Shown: positions 24,762 to 36,840 of the stretch, piece after piece
How positions within the stretch are numbered: the first letter of the stretch is position 1
How the letters are laid out: each line of letters begins with the position of its first letter
Source: Zelopaecilomyces penicillatus
Lineage: Eukaryota > Ascomycota > Sordariomycetes > Hypocreales > Pseudodiploosporaceae
Assembly (NCBI GenBank): GCA_005765155.1
Contig: VCCP01000001.1
Coordinates: forward strand, 4,898,001-4,962,000
Length of the DNA stretch: 64,000 bases
Direction: 5' to 3'
Notes under the pieces: model-generated
Database searches by the model: none
Seen by the model: only the letters and a program-made list of their open reading frames with translations
Told to the model about the DNA's origin: nothing
Translations under genes and position numbers: made by a program

Positions 24762-27270
24762 TTAGCTTTGCTTCTTAGCATCCGCCAAGAGAGCATGGGT
24801 TGCCTTTTGAGAGATGAGAAAGGTCGGCCCAACAGGAAACGCGCCAGGGGTGCGAGGGAAGACGGAGGCGTCTACGACACGGAGACCATCGACACCGTTG
24901 ACCTTGAAGTTGGAATCGACACAATATTTGGTATCGTCCTTGGGGCCCATGCGGCAAGTCGACGTGGCGTGGTGGCTGAAGGTGTTATCCTTGATGGCCT
25001 GCTTGGTATCAATGCCAGGTGTGGGCTCGACGACCTTGTATGGCGCATACGGAGAGCCCGTGGCGTTGAAGACGCGCATAGTCATGGCAGCTGCTTCAGC
25101 AAGAGCCTGAAGATCCCGATCGCCGCCCTGCTTGAAGAAGTTGAAGTCGATGAGAGGCGTGTCACGCGGGTTGGCGGAGCGCAGCGCCACGGTACCCGCC
25201 TGGTTGCCCGTCTGCATCTTGACCATGGACCAGAAAAAGTTGCTGTCCGGCACGATCTCGCGGCTGAAGCCGGGGAAGTAGCCACGGAACTCGGCGCTGG
25301 CGGCGCCGAAGAGGAAGACATCGCAGTCGGCGTTCTCGCTGACGCTGGAGCGGAACCACATGGACAGCGGGGCGCCGCCTTCGCCGTAGGGACCGGAGTT
25401 GTTGGATGTCCATTGCTGCAGACACGAATCCTCGGCAGGCGGCAGGGCTGGGTTGAAGCGGCAGTTGGCATATGGGTTGTTCTCCCAGGAGACGTTGGCG
25501 CGGACGGTGACGCCGCCTTCGTAGTTGTCTTGCAGGAAGTTTCCCTATAAACCGGTTTGTTAAAATGATTTTCCTTTTGTTTCATCTCCAAAGGGGGGGA
25601 GAAGGGGTAAACTCACAACAGCAGGTAGATCGACCACGACAGGAATATCAAGCGCCTCCAGCTCTTTCCGTGGACCAACACCGCTCAACTTGAGAATCTG
25701 GGGAGTATTGAACGCACCACCCGCAACAATCACCTCCCTCGATGCTGTAACCCTCCGCAGCTCACCATTTTGACTGGCATCGTACCGGCCGTCTGCAGCG
25801 TACAGCCCCTTGCCGACAAGGTACTCAACACCGTAGGCGCGAGGCTTCTTCCCGTACTTTTCTTGGCCCTTGCCTTTGTGGGAGAAGAGCACTTTGGTCG
25901 CGAGGCTGTTGGTGCTCAGGGTCAATGGGTACTTGGGCGAGCCGTCGGCGTTGCGAGCGGCGAGGGTGTCGACAATGTGGCTTCGTGCTCCGCTGCGGCG
26001 TCTCAGGGGGTCGATGTGGACGGGCATGCTGTACACGCCTGGCTTTTCGTATCTGTTCGTGTCGATGCGGTTCATGTCCCGGCCTAGTGCTTTGGCTATC
26101 TGCTTCTCGCCCTGGACATCGACGCCTTCGAGCTCCCGGATAGCTTTTTCAACAAAGGAAGAAACACCTGGACGAGTGGTTACGTAGGTGACGTTGTTGA
26201 GAATGCTCTAAAGGTAGTACCGATGTGTTAGCCAAAACGGGTACACCCTTCTCTGTCTTCTCAACAATGGGCATGTATATATTTATTCTTTTGGCGTGTT
26301 TCTTCCCCCTGTAATTGTGTTGGACAAAACTCACTGCAAGGTATCCATCATAGCCGTGGCCAGGAACTCCTTCTTGTACGTATCCATTGTTCTCAATCTC
26401 CATGAAATGCTTTCGCATATTCTCCGGGCCCCAACTAGCATCTCCAGTGAGTTCGGCAATGTGCCTCCAGTCATTGTCTGGGGGAAGCGCCAGGTTCATG
26501 GCATTCACCTGCGCTGAACCTCCGAGTGTGGCGCCGCGAGGATAATAAATGCCGAGTCTGTAAAGCAAAGAAGAAGAAAAGGCCTCATTGTTAGCAAAGT
26601 GCGTCTTCTGTGATAGCTACAGTCTTGACTGCACAATGGATAGGGACATAAATAGGGGGGTGGGCTCACGGCTCAGCGCCCTCAGGGGGATCGAGGCCAA
26701 CATAGTACGACCCATTGGTAAGTTTATACGTAAACTTATTGTCTCTCCTTGCTTGGGTCTCGTTTTTGAAGTGGTTAACAAAGAACTGCCACGACATGCC
26801 CTCCGTCTCAGCAGCTATCGTGGACCTAAAACCATGACCAGTTAGTATCGGGAATCCAAGTTAGGAAACTCAAGTTCCAGCAGGCAGGATTTCAGAATGG
26901 CAAAAGCAAGGAAAGGAGAAAAAAAAACGAAAGATCACTTACCAAGCGGGAACATGCTGCGGCAAGCTCTCACCCTGGTCCTCTCCAGCCTCAATCAAGA
27001 AGACCGAGTGTCCAGCACGGGCTAGATTGGCACTGCAAAGTCAAAAAAAAAAAAGGAGAAACTGTCAGTCACGTTCACTCGCTAAATCTCAATAGAGAGG
27101 CTTTGTGTGAAAAAGATGCGTCTCGCATCTCATCTAAGGGGTACAACTCACGCCAATGGGCCGCCACCTGGTCCAGATCCGATGACGATGTATTCATATT
27201 CTTTTGAATCTCCAACCGGTGTGCCCACCACAGCCGTAGCCAGGAGAAGGCCAGCACTCAGAAGCTTCAT
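24762..27270 (-). CDS. Secreted FAD-dependent GMC oxidoreductase
   Basis: Six exons (27152-27270, 26943-27032, 26670-26825, 26335-26557, 25617-26207, 24762-25544) give 653 residues. Residues 1-16 look like a signal peptide. GSGPGGG (near 31-37) is the FAD dinucleotide motif, and ATLGGSAQVNAM is the first GMC signature. AGGAFNTPQILKLSGVG is the second signature, and HHATSTCRMG carries the expected catalytic His585. The family oxidises alcohols, sugars or choline-like substrates; the substrate here is not predictable. The second catalytic residue, usually His or Asn about 44 positions further on, aligns with Phe629 in PRTPGAFPVG. This C-terminal variant may define a subfamily rather than a dead enzyme. 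All five introns (72-127 bases) have GTGAGT or GTAAGT donors. Several Asn-x-Thr/Ser sites fit a secreted protein. Confidence 0.9.
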
Positions 27271-28571
27271 GTCTTTTTTGGGGGGGTTCTTTTATCAAAG
27301 TCTGAAGAAGTTGTGAATCTTTGTTGAGTGTAAAGAGTCTGTGTAATGAGTTTGAGATGATGAGTGGTTTGATTCCAAGAACAGAAGAGAAAAGAGGTTC
27401 TTTTATGTGAAACCTCGTTGCCATATGTCTCTTTGAAATGAAGGCTATGCTGTGCCAAGTGTCAGGTTATTCAGAAAGCTACCCCCTTTCCCCCATCTTT
27501 GCTCCATTATTCCCTGAAAAATAATGGCATCTTCTTCCTTCTCCGAGAGGTCTTGACTCGGAGCCAAAGTCGAAAATGCGTCATGACATTGCTTCCTCTA
27601 GGGGCGGACGTAGTACTCTGAAGGATCTCATCCGAATTAGCACCTCTCATTTCTTAGTGTTACTGTAAAACCTGCAGCGGATTAATTGACGACTCGCGTT
27701 CCAGGACTACCGAGCATTCGAAGAAGTCCGATTTGGGAAGAAAGATTTCCTTTCTTAGATTCCATTTCCGAGTCGGGGAAGGATCATTCATCGTCGGCGT
27801 GGATAATTCCGATGGCCGATGTCGTCCCCCGTGTCGGAATTACTTGGTGCCAAGAACCACTGAAATCCGAAGCTGGATAGTAGCCGCAAGGCAAGGATCA
27901 ACCACACTCACAGACTTACATTCTACACTCCTAGTCCATGCTGCTACCAGCTCTTATATCCGTCGTTGGCATTGAGATAAAATCAAGGCTGTAGTGTGCG
28001 CTGAAGTGACGCATTCAGCGTTTTCACAAGGTACGTGGAGTAGCATCTGGCGGATTCACAGCCAAGCCAAGGCGGACTTCTGGATAATACGAAATAAACT
28101 AAAATAAGCACCCACTTTACAAGGATGTCTTCAGCAGCTGTTTAAAATCAACATATATAAAGGCAGTCTGACCCTTCTCGTCTTTTTAGTATAAATCATC
28201 ACTCGTACGGGGCATTCCATTGAAGAATAAAAGGATTGTCATTTGACGCCTGGTTTTGATAACCTACGGGGTCGGTATCTAATCATGTCCCCTCTACTAA
28301 ACCCCCGCTTTTGAAATGCAAATAGACATTCAATGTCTTTGCCCAGAACGAAATGAATCAAAAGGTGTTTCCCATGTCATAAATAAAAGAAATACAATGT
28401 ATGTGTCACAAACATCTGGGCTCTGACCAGGCCCAGAGTGTGGATGATGTGCTGCCATAAGTCGATACCATGTTCGTAAAACGCCAGACCCAAATCAATA
28501 CCCAAAGTATATAACAGACATGTCATGAATAATTGTGATAAATGAAGCAATAACTCAAATACCAAGGCTGT
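27271..28571. other. Spacer: GMC promoter and fibroin-like 3' end
   Basis: This 1.3 kb must contain the promoter of the minus-strand oxidoreductase. I see no gene. AGTATAAATC near 28189 is TATA-like, but it lies downstream of the fibroin-like gene's stop and faces no gene, so it is not called a promoter. Confidence 0.5.
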
Positions 28572-30285
28572 TTATACACCGCTCCAGGCTTGCTGGGCTG
28601 GTTGGTAGGGCTTGTACCCTGGGTATGCCTCTTCGCCTTCGGGCTCCTGGGACTCGCTCGGACGGCGGTCATGATTGGCGTCCTGAGTTTGGGGACGTGA
28701 GTAGCCCGATGTAAAGTCAAACCCGGCATTGTTGGTGATGGGCGATTTGGGACTTTGGGGTGCAGGCACTGTGACAGGGGTTTGCTGGCGTTCTATTGCC
28801 GGTGAGTATGACCGATATGGAACTGGCTTCGGTGTGTGGTGTCTTGGCGGAGCAAAACCATAATCGTTTTGAGGAGCTGGAGACCCTCTTGCTGACTCGG
28901 CTTGAGGGAAGTCATTTCGGGGCCCTGGAGTTCCACGTCTAACCCCTTGACTCTGGCCAGGACCGGGTGAGTCCCTCATTCGGGGATCCATTCCATACGG
29001 CGCTGGGCTTCGAGTCCCATTATAGTTATCACTGGGGCCAGGAGAGTTCCTCATGCGAGGATCCATGCCATAGGGTGCTGGACTCCGCGTTCCATTATCA
29101 CTGGGGCCAGGAGAATTCCTCATGCGAGGATCCATACCATAGGGTGCTGGACTCCGTGTCCCGTTATCGCCAGGACTTCTCATCCCGTAACCCTGTGCGC
29201 TGTGACCATAACTATTGCCGGCATCAAGTTCGTGAGTGCCTGCTTGCATCTGACCGTAACCTTGGCCCATTTGCGGCTGCCCGTATCCATTGTATCTCGG
29301 TGCCGGTGATTGTCGGCCACGCGGAGCAGCAGCGAGTGCCACTGGAGCAGGGGCATCATAGGGCTGATCAAGTCCGTAGCCGTCCGATAAGCGGTTTGCG
29401 TTGTAGTCGTAGCCTTGCTCTTGTCCGGAATAAGGATTTGCAGGTTGCTGGCCACGCGGAGTCATGTAACCACTGGAGCCTGCCTGGGAATTACCGTAGG
29501 GATTGTTTGCTGCCCGTGGCATCGGGGCCATTCGGTCCGAAGGGGCACCAGCCATGGAATGCATGTGTTGGTCTGGTGATGGAGCCTTCTTCTTCAAATC
29601 ATCCATTTCAACGGATTCTTCCTCCAGCATGACCTTCCTGGAGCTGCTCCCTTCCCAGCTCGGCATGACGGGAAGAGAGTCCTCAGCACCTTTCTTCTTG
29701 GAGTCGAATTCAGCGTATTGTGGGGGTCCAGCTGCCGCGTATGAGGCTGGGGCAGGCGGGGGGAACGAGGCCTGCATTGGAGCCTCTTGTCTGTATCCGT
29801 ATCCGTTCTGCTGTGGAGGGTTGTACGGCTCGTCGAGATATTTGTGAGGTTTCCCTCCCGGAGGATCGCAGCAGCCACAGCAATTGCCGCAGCATTTGAG
29901 ACAGTGAAAGCAGCTGCAGCAACACGAAACTCCGAAGCAAGCGCACCGAACGATGCAAGTAAGGATACTCAAAATAATGAGGCCACCCACAGCGATGATG
30001 GCAATGGCGGGCCACCTAACGAGACATTAGCTTGAGGGACGGGGGATAATGAGGAGGTAGAGGTTAAGTTAAACCCCAGAAGATTACATACTTGCAATAA
30101 TTCTTGGCCATACAGTTGTCCCAACTTGAGAAAGTGTTCTTCACGTCGGATATCTTGTCACCAGTGTCTGTAAAGATGTTTCTCTTGACCATCTCAGCCA
30201 CAATGCTGCTGGCTAAGCTCTCCCTCATGGTGCCCAGCAAGCCCCCGTGCAGGCTCCTGACCATGGCGACATCCACAGACGGCAT
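28572..30285 (-). CDS. Fibroin-3-related membrane protein with tandem repeats
   Basis: Two exons, 30092-30285 and 28572-30015 (76-base intron, donor GTATGT, acceptor TTAG), give 545 residues. Residues 1-65 form a conserved lumenal or outer segment with WDNCM and YCKWP. A membrane span covers about 66-88. It is followed by a striking cysteine cluster (CCCSCFHCLKCCGNCCGCC, about 90-112), likely palmitoylated or metal-binding, and a long disordered tail rich in Pro, Gly, Tyr, Gln and Ser. Residues about 346-417 hold three near-identical repeats built on GTRSPAPYGMDPRMR with a 23-25 residue period. Fungal genomes commonly label this family 'fibroin-3 related'; it is not silk and no biochemical function is known to me. 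The start at 30285 is chosen because the family begins MPxVDVAM. Confidence 0.8.
28975..29165 (-). repeat. Coding minisatellite, three units of 75 and 69 bases
   Basis: Within the fibroin-like gene three copies of a unit encoding GTRSPAPYGMDPRMR start about 75 and then 69 bases apart. The copies differ by a few bases and by presence of an extra Tyr-Asn pair, so the array is in frame and recently expanded. Confidence 0.85.
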
Positions 30286-30994
30286 CTTGATTTTTATTTT
30301 ATGTTTTCTGCAAAAACGCTTGAATTTGATAACAGGTCGAGAACCCAATAAGCTTCACGGCGTCCAAGAAATGCTAGATAGCCATTCGGTAGGGAAATTC
30401 TCGATAAGTTCTAGGTCAAAGGAATGGACTGAAAAGGGCGTTGATCCGATCAGGAAGCAGGTCGAAGGGTGACTTGACGAGATGGTGTTTGCAGTGGTGT
30501 CGAATGAATGTGAATGCACAGCGACGTCCAGCGACAGTAAAAAGAGCGTGAGGTTGTGATAGTGCGGCCGCGTGCGCCGGTCTTGACTGTATGGATATTT
30601 TTTTGGCGTTTGCGGTGGCCTTGATGAGCGAAGCGAGGAACAGCAGAAAAGAAGGAGAGTCGGTGGTAATATTCCGGATGACCCGTCACACAAATAAGGA
30701 TTGGACCACAGGTGCCTGCGTCTCAAACCGCTGCTGAAACGACGGGTAAGTCGTGGTTGGCGGTGCAAGGCAGTGCAACAGAACAGGCGCTGGGATTGCC
30801 AGACGGAGCAGAGCCACACTCAATTTCGATCGTCTCCCTGGGGAGCCACCGGGCTGTTTTCTTAGCGCAGGCGCCCAGGAACGCAGCGGGTCGCCGTCGA
30901 GGAGAAAGCCGGGGTGGTGGAAATGGGAATGGAAATTGGATCCCCCAAAGTGTTTTGACAGGGTCGCAATCGCGGGCCGAGTTGCGCGATAACG

Positions 30995-31017
30995 CGTGTG
31001 TGTGTGTGTGTGTGTGT
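30995..31017. repeat. GT microsatellite
   Basis: An alternating GT run of about 23 bases flanked by CGCG and TACG. It lies about 700 bases upstream of the fibroin-like start codon. Confidence 0.9.
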
Positions 31018-32681
31018 ACGTACGCACGTTAGGTGTGGTTATTCAACGTATAGGGCGAATTCAATGCTATGCTCCAATCTTTGCAAGGAGAAGCTGACGA
31101 TGGAAGAGGCCTCTCGCTGCAGGACGCAAGAGGGGAAAATGGATTTATAGAGAGAGAGAGAGTCTGGACGGTAATGGGACGCACACCAGAAGGCAAAAGA
31201 AGGGCAAACCCAAAAAGAAGGGGCAGAGAAAAAGAAGGACAGAGACACACGGTTGGTACGGGCTCTCAGTTTCGTAAACGAGAAGAAAGAAGAAAATAAA
31301 AATAAACCATGAAAAAAAAAGGCCGGCAGGGGGGAAAGGAGGGCTGACGGAAGGAGGGGGGCAGAAAATAGGCTTATTGAAGAAAAAAGAAAAGCCGATC
31401 ACTGGATGAAGTACTAAAGTAAGTACTTCTAGCAGAGGGAGAGACTGATGAGTGAGAGTGAGAAGAAGATGGCGCATTGATGCCTCCGCTGTAGGTAGGT
31501 GTCTATTGAAGGTACCCGGCGACGATGATCAATTCGTGGACACAGCGAGTAGTCCCAGCGAGTGAGCGCTCTGACAGCCCTGACAGCCCCCCCCTATAAA
31601 ACGTGGGTCGTGCCTTGCAGCAAGCCGTCTCCGAGTGGATAACCTCTTCCCAAGTGGACGTTGGTACCTTTTGACATCTGTTTTGTTAGCACCTCTGTAG
31701 TAATATCGGTACGTACAGTACAAGTACTAATTTTAGGCGGGTATTGGCGTGATTTCCGACCACAATGCGTCGTCACGTTCCGCTTCGCACGTTCAACCAC
31801 CACCACTTCCTCCCCCCAACCCCTCAGGGCAAGCTGGTTTCTACTCAGGCGAGACACACGCCATCTGCACTGCTTGAGCCACTTGCTTGAATCACAGCTT
31901 TAAAGCACTTCCGCAGGCACAGGGTTTGGTTAGGGTTTTTAAGTGGTGTATTGTGGTTGCATGTGCGGGTGCTAGGACCCTGCGGATCAACAGCAGCGCT
32001 GGGACACTTGTTTTAACACACAATCCAAGATTAAAACTAAACCAAACATTCTACAAGAGGTAAAAAAAACCACCCGCCAGACCGCTGCATGGTACAACCA
32101 AGTGCGTCGTCATCACAGCGAACAGGTCGAAGCGATGTCAGTCAGGTACATATGTTGACAGACAGACAGGGGGGGGGGGGAGGGGACAAAAAAAGAGGCT
32201 GAAGCCAAAATCGGAGCAGATGGGTGGAGCTCCGCCGCATTCGGGTATTGGGATCCTCTGCCAGGAGTGCCTTATAGGTGTAATGTCCCCATCAATCAAC
32301 CTGCAGATTCATGCAACGCCCCGGTGATGCCTGTTCGTAGGTCCCTTATTAGGTAGTAATCAATTAGGGACATCATACAGAAAGTGCCAAGTAGAGCATC
32401 GGAACAGTATTGTCGGTAACGGAATAACAGCCAAAGAGGCTACACTAGACTGCCGGCCAAGAAACAAAGTGCCTCGAGGGTAGTAAAAAAACCAAACAAT
32501 CTCTCAAAATCAAACCATGACAATGCCTCAAAGACTGTCACTAACCCTTTCCCAAAATCATTCATCCCTTTACTCGTCTCCGCCGTGTTTCAGGGAGAAA
32601 CTCGTTTCCTCCACGCCGCCCCCCAAGAAGACGAGACGAACGAGGCATAGTATATCATGTACAAAGTAATTAGTCCATCTA

Positions 32682-32704
32682 CATGAGCATGAGCATGAGC
32701 ATGA
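32682..32704. repeat. ATGAGC hexamer repeat
   Basis: Nearly four tandem copies of ATGAGC lie in the gene-free DNA. It is a simple microsatellite. Confidence 0.75.
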
Positions 32705-33750
32705 ATGTTTCTCATGCAGCTCAATGACTTAAAGCAGACCTGCTCCCCACGCTCGGTTGGGTAGTGGATTGAAACAAGACCCGTTGTTCGTTGGAGAGTC
32801 TGTGCCAAAACCGCCTCTTCCCAAACTGGACCATCGTGCTGGCGATCTGTTTTGTCAGGTACATATTAAGAGTATCTGATCACGGCTTTTTACATACTTT
32901 GGGTATTATCTGCACATGTACACGTAATTGCCACTCGGACAGACGTCCTCCCCCTCTCCCGGTTCTTCCATCATCAACCGTGCGCTTGGCGATGCTGGGC
33001 TGGCCGTTGAAACTCGTCCCATCTCCACCTGCCAACGTCGCGACCCATCATGATACTATCCCCGGTCTGTACCCACCATCCATTCCTGGTAATCTGCTCA
33101 AATATAATATCTCTGTAAACTCCCATTTAGGTGACTGATTTACATAGCAGACTGTCAACATGCGGAAAGCAACCAAGACTTCTACCAATGTGAAGCACAT
33201 CTCCCCCAGTTCCCATGAGATGAGCACATATCATCCCAAAACCACATACACTTACACTCACACGTTAATGAATAGTCCAAGGATTCGGAAACAATATGCA
33301 AGATGAAAGAAGTAATGCACAACACGGTATTATTGAAATTCTTAGACTGCAACTAAACGAGTCCAATGAAATACTGCCTCGAGGGGCGGATAACAACATT
33401 AAAAAAAATACACAATGGGGGGATACACCACTCGCCCCCGCTTGCAAAGCTTGTTTCTTTCAAGACTTTGCCCGGAATCGTTGTTCGCCACGACATCAAC
33501 GGTGCCGCTTTTTCTCATACAATGGAGAAAAGACTTAACATTGATAACATCAAGGATCGAAAACCAAAAAAAAAAAAGCCCACCATTATTTTGGTGTTCG
33601 TGAAACAATCTTTGCAGCATCGTATCGCATCGGCCTGACATATCTTTGATCTCACATATCTCATGCGCGCCTTTCCCGTGGCCATTTGGCATTTCTTTCC
33701 CATATCAAGCCAGCCATGGCCCCTTCTAACCGCATCCTCATAGCTTCTGC

Positions 33751-34371
33751 TTACTTGCCAGGCGGCGGTCCATTCGGGGGCGCGTAGTTCGCATCGCGTT
33801 GATACGTGTTGGATGGCTGCTGGACTCCATATTGCTGGGCACCATAATACCCATCGTTGGGATTGAAAGTCGTCCCCGTTGCCTGATTATCTACAGGCGG
33901 CGGGACACCATATGGAGGCGGGCTGTTGGGGTTGTATCCACCGTATTGCGGGGGATTGTAGCCACCCTGGTTCTGGTCGCCTTGATAGTTGTTCATCTGG
34001 TGACCCTGATGATGTTGTTGATTGTTGTTGTGTCCCCATTTTCCACCTTGGCCGATCCATCCAGTCCCGTACACCGGCTTTGTACCAGCCTTCCGTCTTT
34101 TGCGCGAGACGCATCTGTGTCAAACGAAACCTGGTCAGCTTATGATCCAAATTGTGCCTTGGATGAAAGTAACAACGACATGAAATAAGAAAAGGACAGC
34201 AACTCACATGCACGAAAACAAAAGGACGATGGCAAGGAAGATGGCAATGCCAGCGAGCACCCAGCGGCCCCACCAGGACCAGCTGCTTCTCCTTCGGCAA
34301 GTAACACTCCCAAAGGCGTTCCTGCTACAGTCGATGTAATCCCTCGCAGTGAGCCCTAATGAGGGTGCCAT
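33751..34371 (-). CDS. RCR-domain single-pass membrane protein
   Basis: Two exons, 34208-34371 and 33751-34114 (93-base intron, donor GTGAGT, branch GCTGAC, acceptor ACAG), give 175 residues. A short N-terminal segment with two cysteines (15, 25) is followed by a membrane span about 33-56. Then comes the family mark, a basic CVSRKRRKAG next to VYGTGW (about 57-74), and a tail rich in Asn, Gln, Gly, Pro and Tyr with repeated NPPQYGGYNP-like units. Yeast Rcr1 and Rcr2 are ER and endosomal/vacuolar proteins that affect chitin deposition and traffic of plasma-membrane transporters; the tail usually carries PY motifs that bind Rsp5-type ubiquitin ligases, and PPPYG here fits. The start at 34371 is the first ATG that leaves an intact span. 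Confidence 0.82.
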
Positions 34372-36840
34372 GATGGGCAAATGTTTGGTTTTGCTTAGTT
34401 GTAACTCGGGTAAGTCGCGCTCTCTCAATCCCCCGAGAGCTGCAGATGAAACAAGTAGTTGTGTTGATGAAAGAGGCAAGTCTTGAGAGTTCTCCCCAAG
34501 GGAGGGGGGATCAAAGTTCACTTTTGCGCGCGCGTTGGCGTAGTTGTCGCACAGCGCGCGGACTAGAGCTCAAGCAATGATTCACCGGTGATAAGCAGTG
34601 CCAAGACGTGAGTTAGCTTGCTGCGGCGCAGTCAAATGACGTCTTCGAGAGCCAGGCGATGTGATAGCTGGAATGTTGGTATGATACTCGGTAGGGAATA
34701 TCTTCTTCAACTCTGTTTCCTCCCAGATACTTCAAAGTACAGGTAACAATGTATTGTAATTATGCGCTGATGACAGGTGATGATGGGTGAGCTGGAATTA
34801 TATGAAGAAAGAAGGGAGAGGCGGGAAGAACAGGAAATATTGCAAACTGACGGCAAGTAGCTCGAGGCTGGGGTCATTGGGCTTATAATGTTCGCCCGAG
34901 GTGGGTGGTGCACTGGAAGCCAACAGCCAACAGCCAACAGGCCCGGTAATATGACGATGGCATAGCACCAGAGAGTTTAGTGGGGTTAGTAGTGTGGCTC
35001 AGCCTTGGCGCAGGCGGCGAAGCCTCTCCCCCAGCAATTTGTACGGATTAGGTATTCCCGAAAGGAAAGCACTCTGTTAGTAACAGAATCAAGCTCCAAA
35101 CCTAATGATTCCATTTGCACTGTTGGGTTCATTCATTTATCGTGCAACTGGAAACACTGCTGAAAGATGGGCTGTGCTTGCCCCATGCTCGCCCTGTAAA
35201 TACTGCCCACTACATCACCGAATCACATTTTCGTCCTCACTTCGCATGGCACGGTGGGAAGCAGCCAGATTATTTATTACCAAGTACAAGGTTCATAGGT
35301 AAGATACATATTGTTAAGTAGTAGAAGAGTCATCCAAGGTACAGGCATGTAACCTGATTATATTTTACTCGGCGACAGACCCGGGTAAGATCTCTCCGAA
35401 AGTTCTCCATATGTTGAAAATATGACTAACATCGGCATCTCATAGCCGGAATTCCCTGACAGATACCCGCTACATGTTATAGGTAGGTATACCAAATAGA
35501 AATATAGAATGTTCAAAGAAGCTTCGATCCAAAACACAGCCCACTTGATACCCATCAAATATGGCAACAAATGCCCTTTATTCAACAAACCCATCCTCAT
35601 CACCATCATCCGTTGTACGATTTAGCCAACTAGTTAGCCTCGGGGCGTCGCGGGGACCCTTTTTCTCCACATCCCCCGTCCCTTTCCCTTCCCATCCCCA
35701 TCCCGGAAGGTTGTGTGTGGCGTTGGTAACAGAAAAAAAACCATCTGATCTTTTTCCTTGTTTGAAGGTACTTTATGTACGTAATCCGGGACTATACGAG
35801 ATTTGGCTTCAAGGCGTTTCTTGACGCACCAAAAGCTACCCGCGACGCCCGGAGAGCATATTTCGTAATCAATACGTCGTCATCGTCATAGGAAAGCAGC
35901 CCTTTCCCCAGCGCCCCAAGGCACTTCAGTATGCGATAAAGTATCTATCTACCTCTAATACTAGCCCAAGGCAAGATATTTCGTCATACTCCATAACACA
36001 CATTGCCGATATTCGGAGCACAACAACTACGCGGGGTAGAATCCGTGCCAAACCACCATGATACCAGTTTGCTCACTCACTTCCAGTATTTTATACCAAC
36101 AGCTCTATCAAGCGCACACTTCCTGTTCATGATTTAGATATTACGAGGCGAATAACTATATCGTACAAAACCTGCTGCGCTGCGCTCGCGTATGCCGCGC
36201 TGACCCAAACAACACCATGAATCTTCGCCTGACTGCACACCCACACCCTTCCGCACTCATGTTTGCCCATTGCTCCCGTGACACCCAAGCCCCCAACTAG
36301 CGGCGTTGTTGGGAAAGAAACCCGAAAAAGAAAAAGAAACACAAAAAAAAAAAAGAAATCGCTCCGTGCCATGTCTTTTTCACCGCCTGGAATACCATTA
36401 CGTCGTCCATATCGAGAAAGGGCGAGAATAATAAAAAGATTAAAAAAAGGGGGAGGATAAATATCCCGTAATCGTGGTCGCAGTCACTCCAAATCCTTAT
36501 GTTTCCGCAAGAGTCCGTTCATCATCGAGTATCCGTTTCATGCCGTTCATTTTTTAGGTCGTAGGTCATTTGTCGAGAGTCATGCAGCCGCTTATATCCT
36601 TCCATCGTTTTCTTTATCCCAGTTCCCACCACATGCAAAAAAGTTGGTAGGGAAGAAAGAAACAAAAGGTGGGAGAAAGAAGAGGGGAGATGGGGTTGGA
36701 CGGTGACAAAAAAAAACATCCGTCTCATCCGCAAGCTAATACGCCTTGTAAAATTGCATCCAGACTCTATTTCGGAGAGTAAAACAAAGGGAAGGGAATA
36801 AAGAGTCGATAAGCAGGTATTTGTCGGCTTTGAACTGAAA
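34372..36840. other. Gene-free stretch, 2.5 kb
   Basis: I see no gene. The left part must contain the RCR gene promoter and the right part the 3' UTR of the next minus-strand gene. Short A-rich runs occur near 36342-36355 and 36700-36716. Confidence 0.55.

Larger units (their letters stand above)
30286..33750. other. Gene-free stretch upstream of the fibroin-like gene
   Basis: No gene is supportable in 3.5 kb. It contains a GT microsatellite near 30995, purine-rich DNA near 31140-31480, a G12 run near 32169 and an ATGAGC hexamer repeat near 32682. It should include the fibroin-like promoter on the left and the 3' UTR of the RCR gene on the right. Confidence 0.55.

Noticed and set aside
24663..25550. 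295-codon plus-strand open frame
   Set aside because: It lies wholly antisense to exon 6 of the GMC oxidoreductase, starts at a non-ATG codon and has no family motif; it is a shadow of the GC-biased coding strand.
28967..29632. 221-codon plus-strand open frame
   Set aside because: Antisense to the repeat-containing tail of the fibroin-like gene; its apparent repeats mirror that array.
31926..31940. Telomere-like GGTTAGGG
   Set aside because: A single copy only, not a tandem array; internal position.
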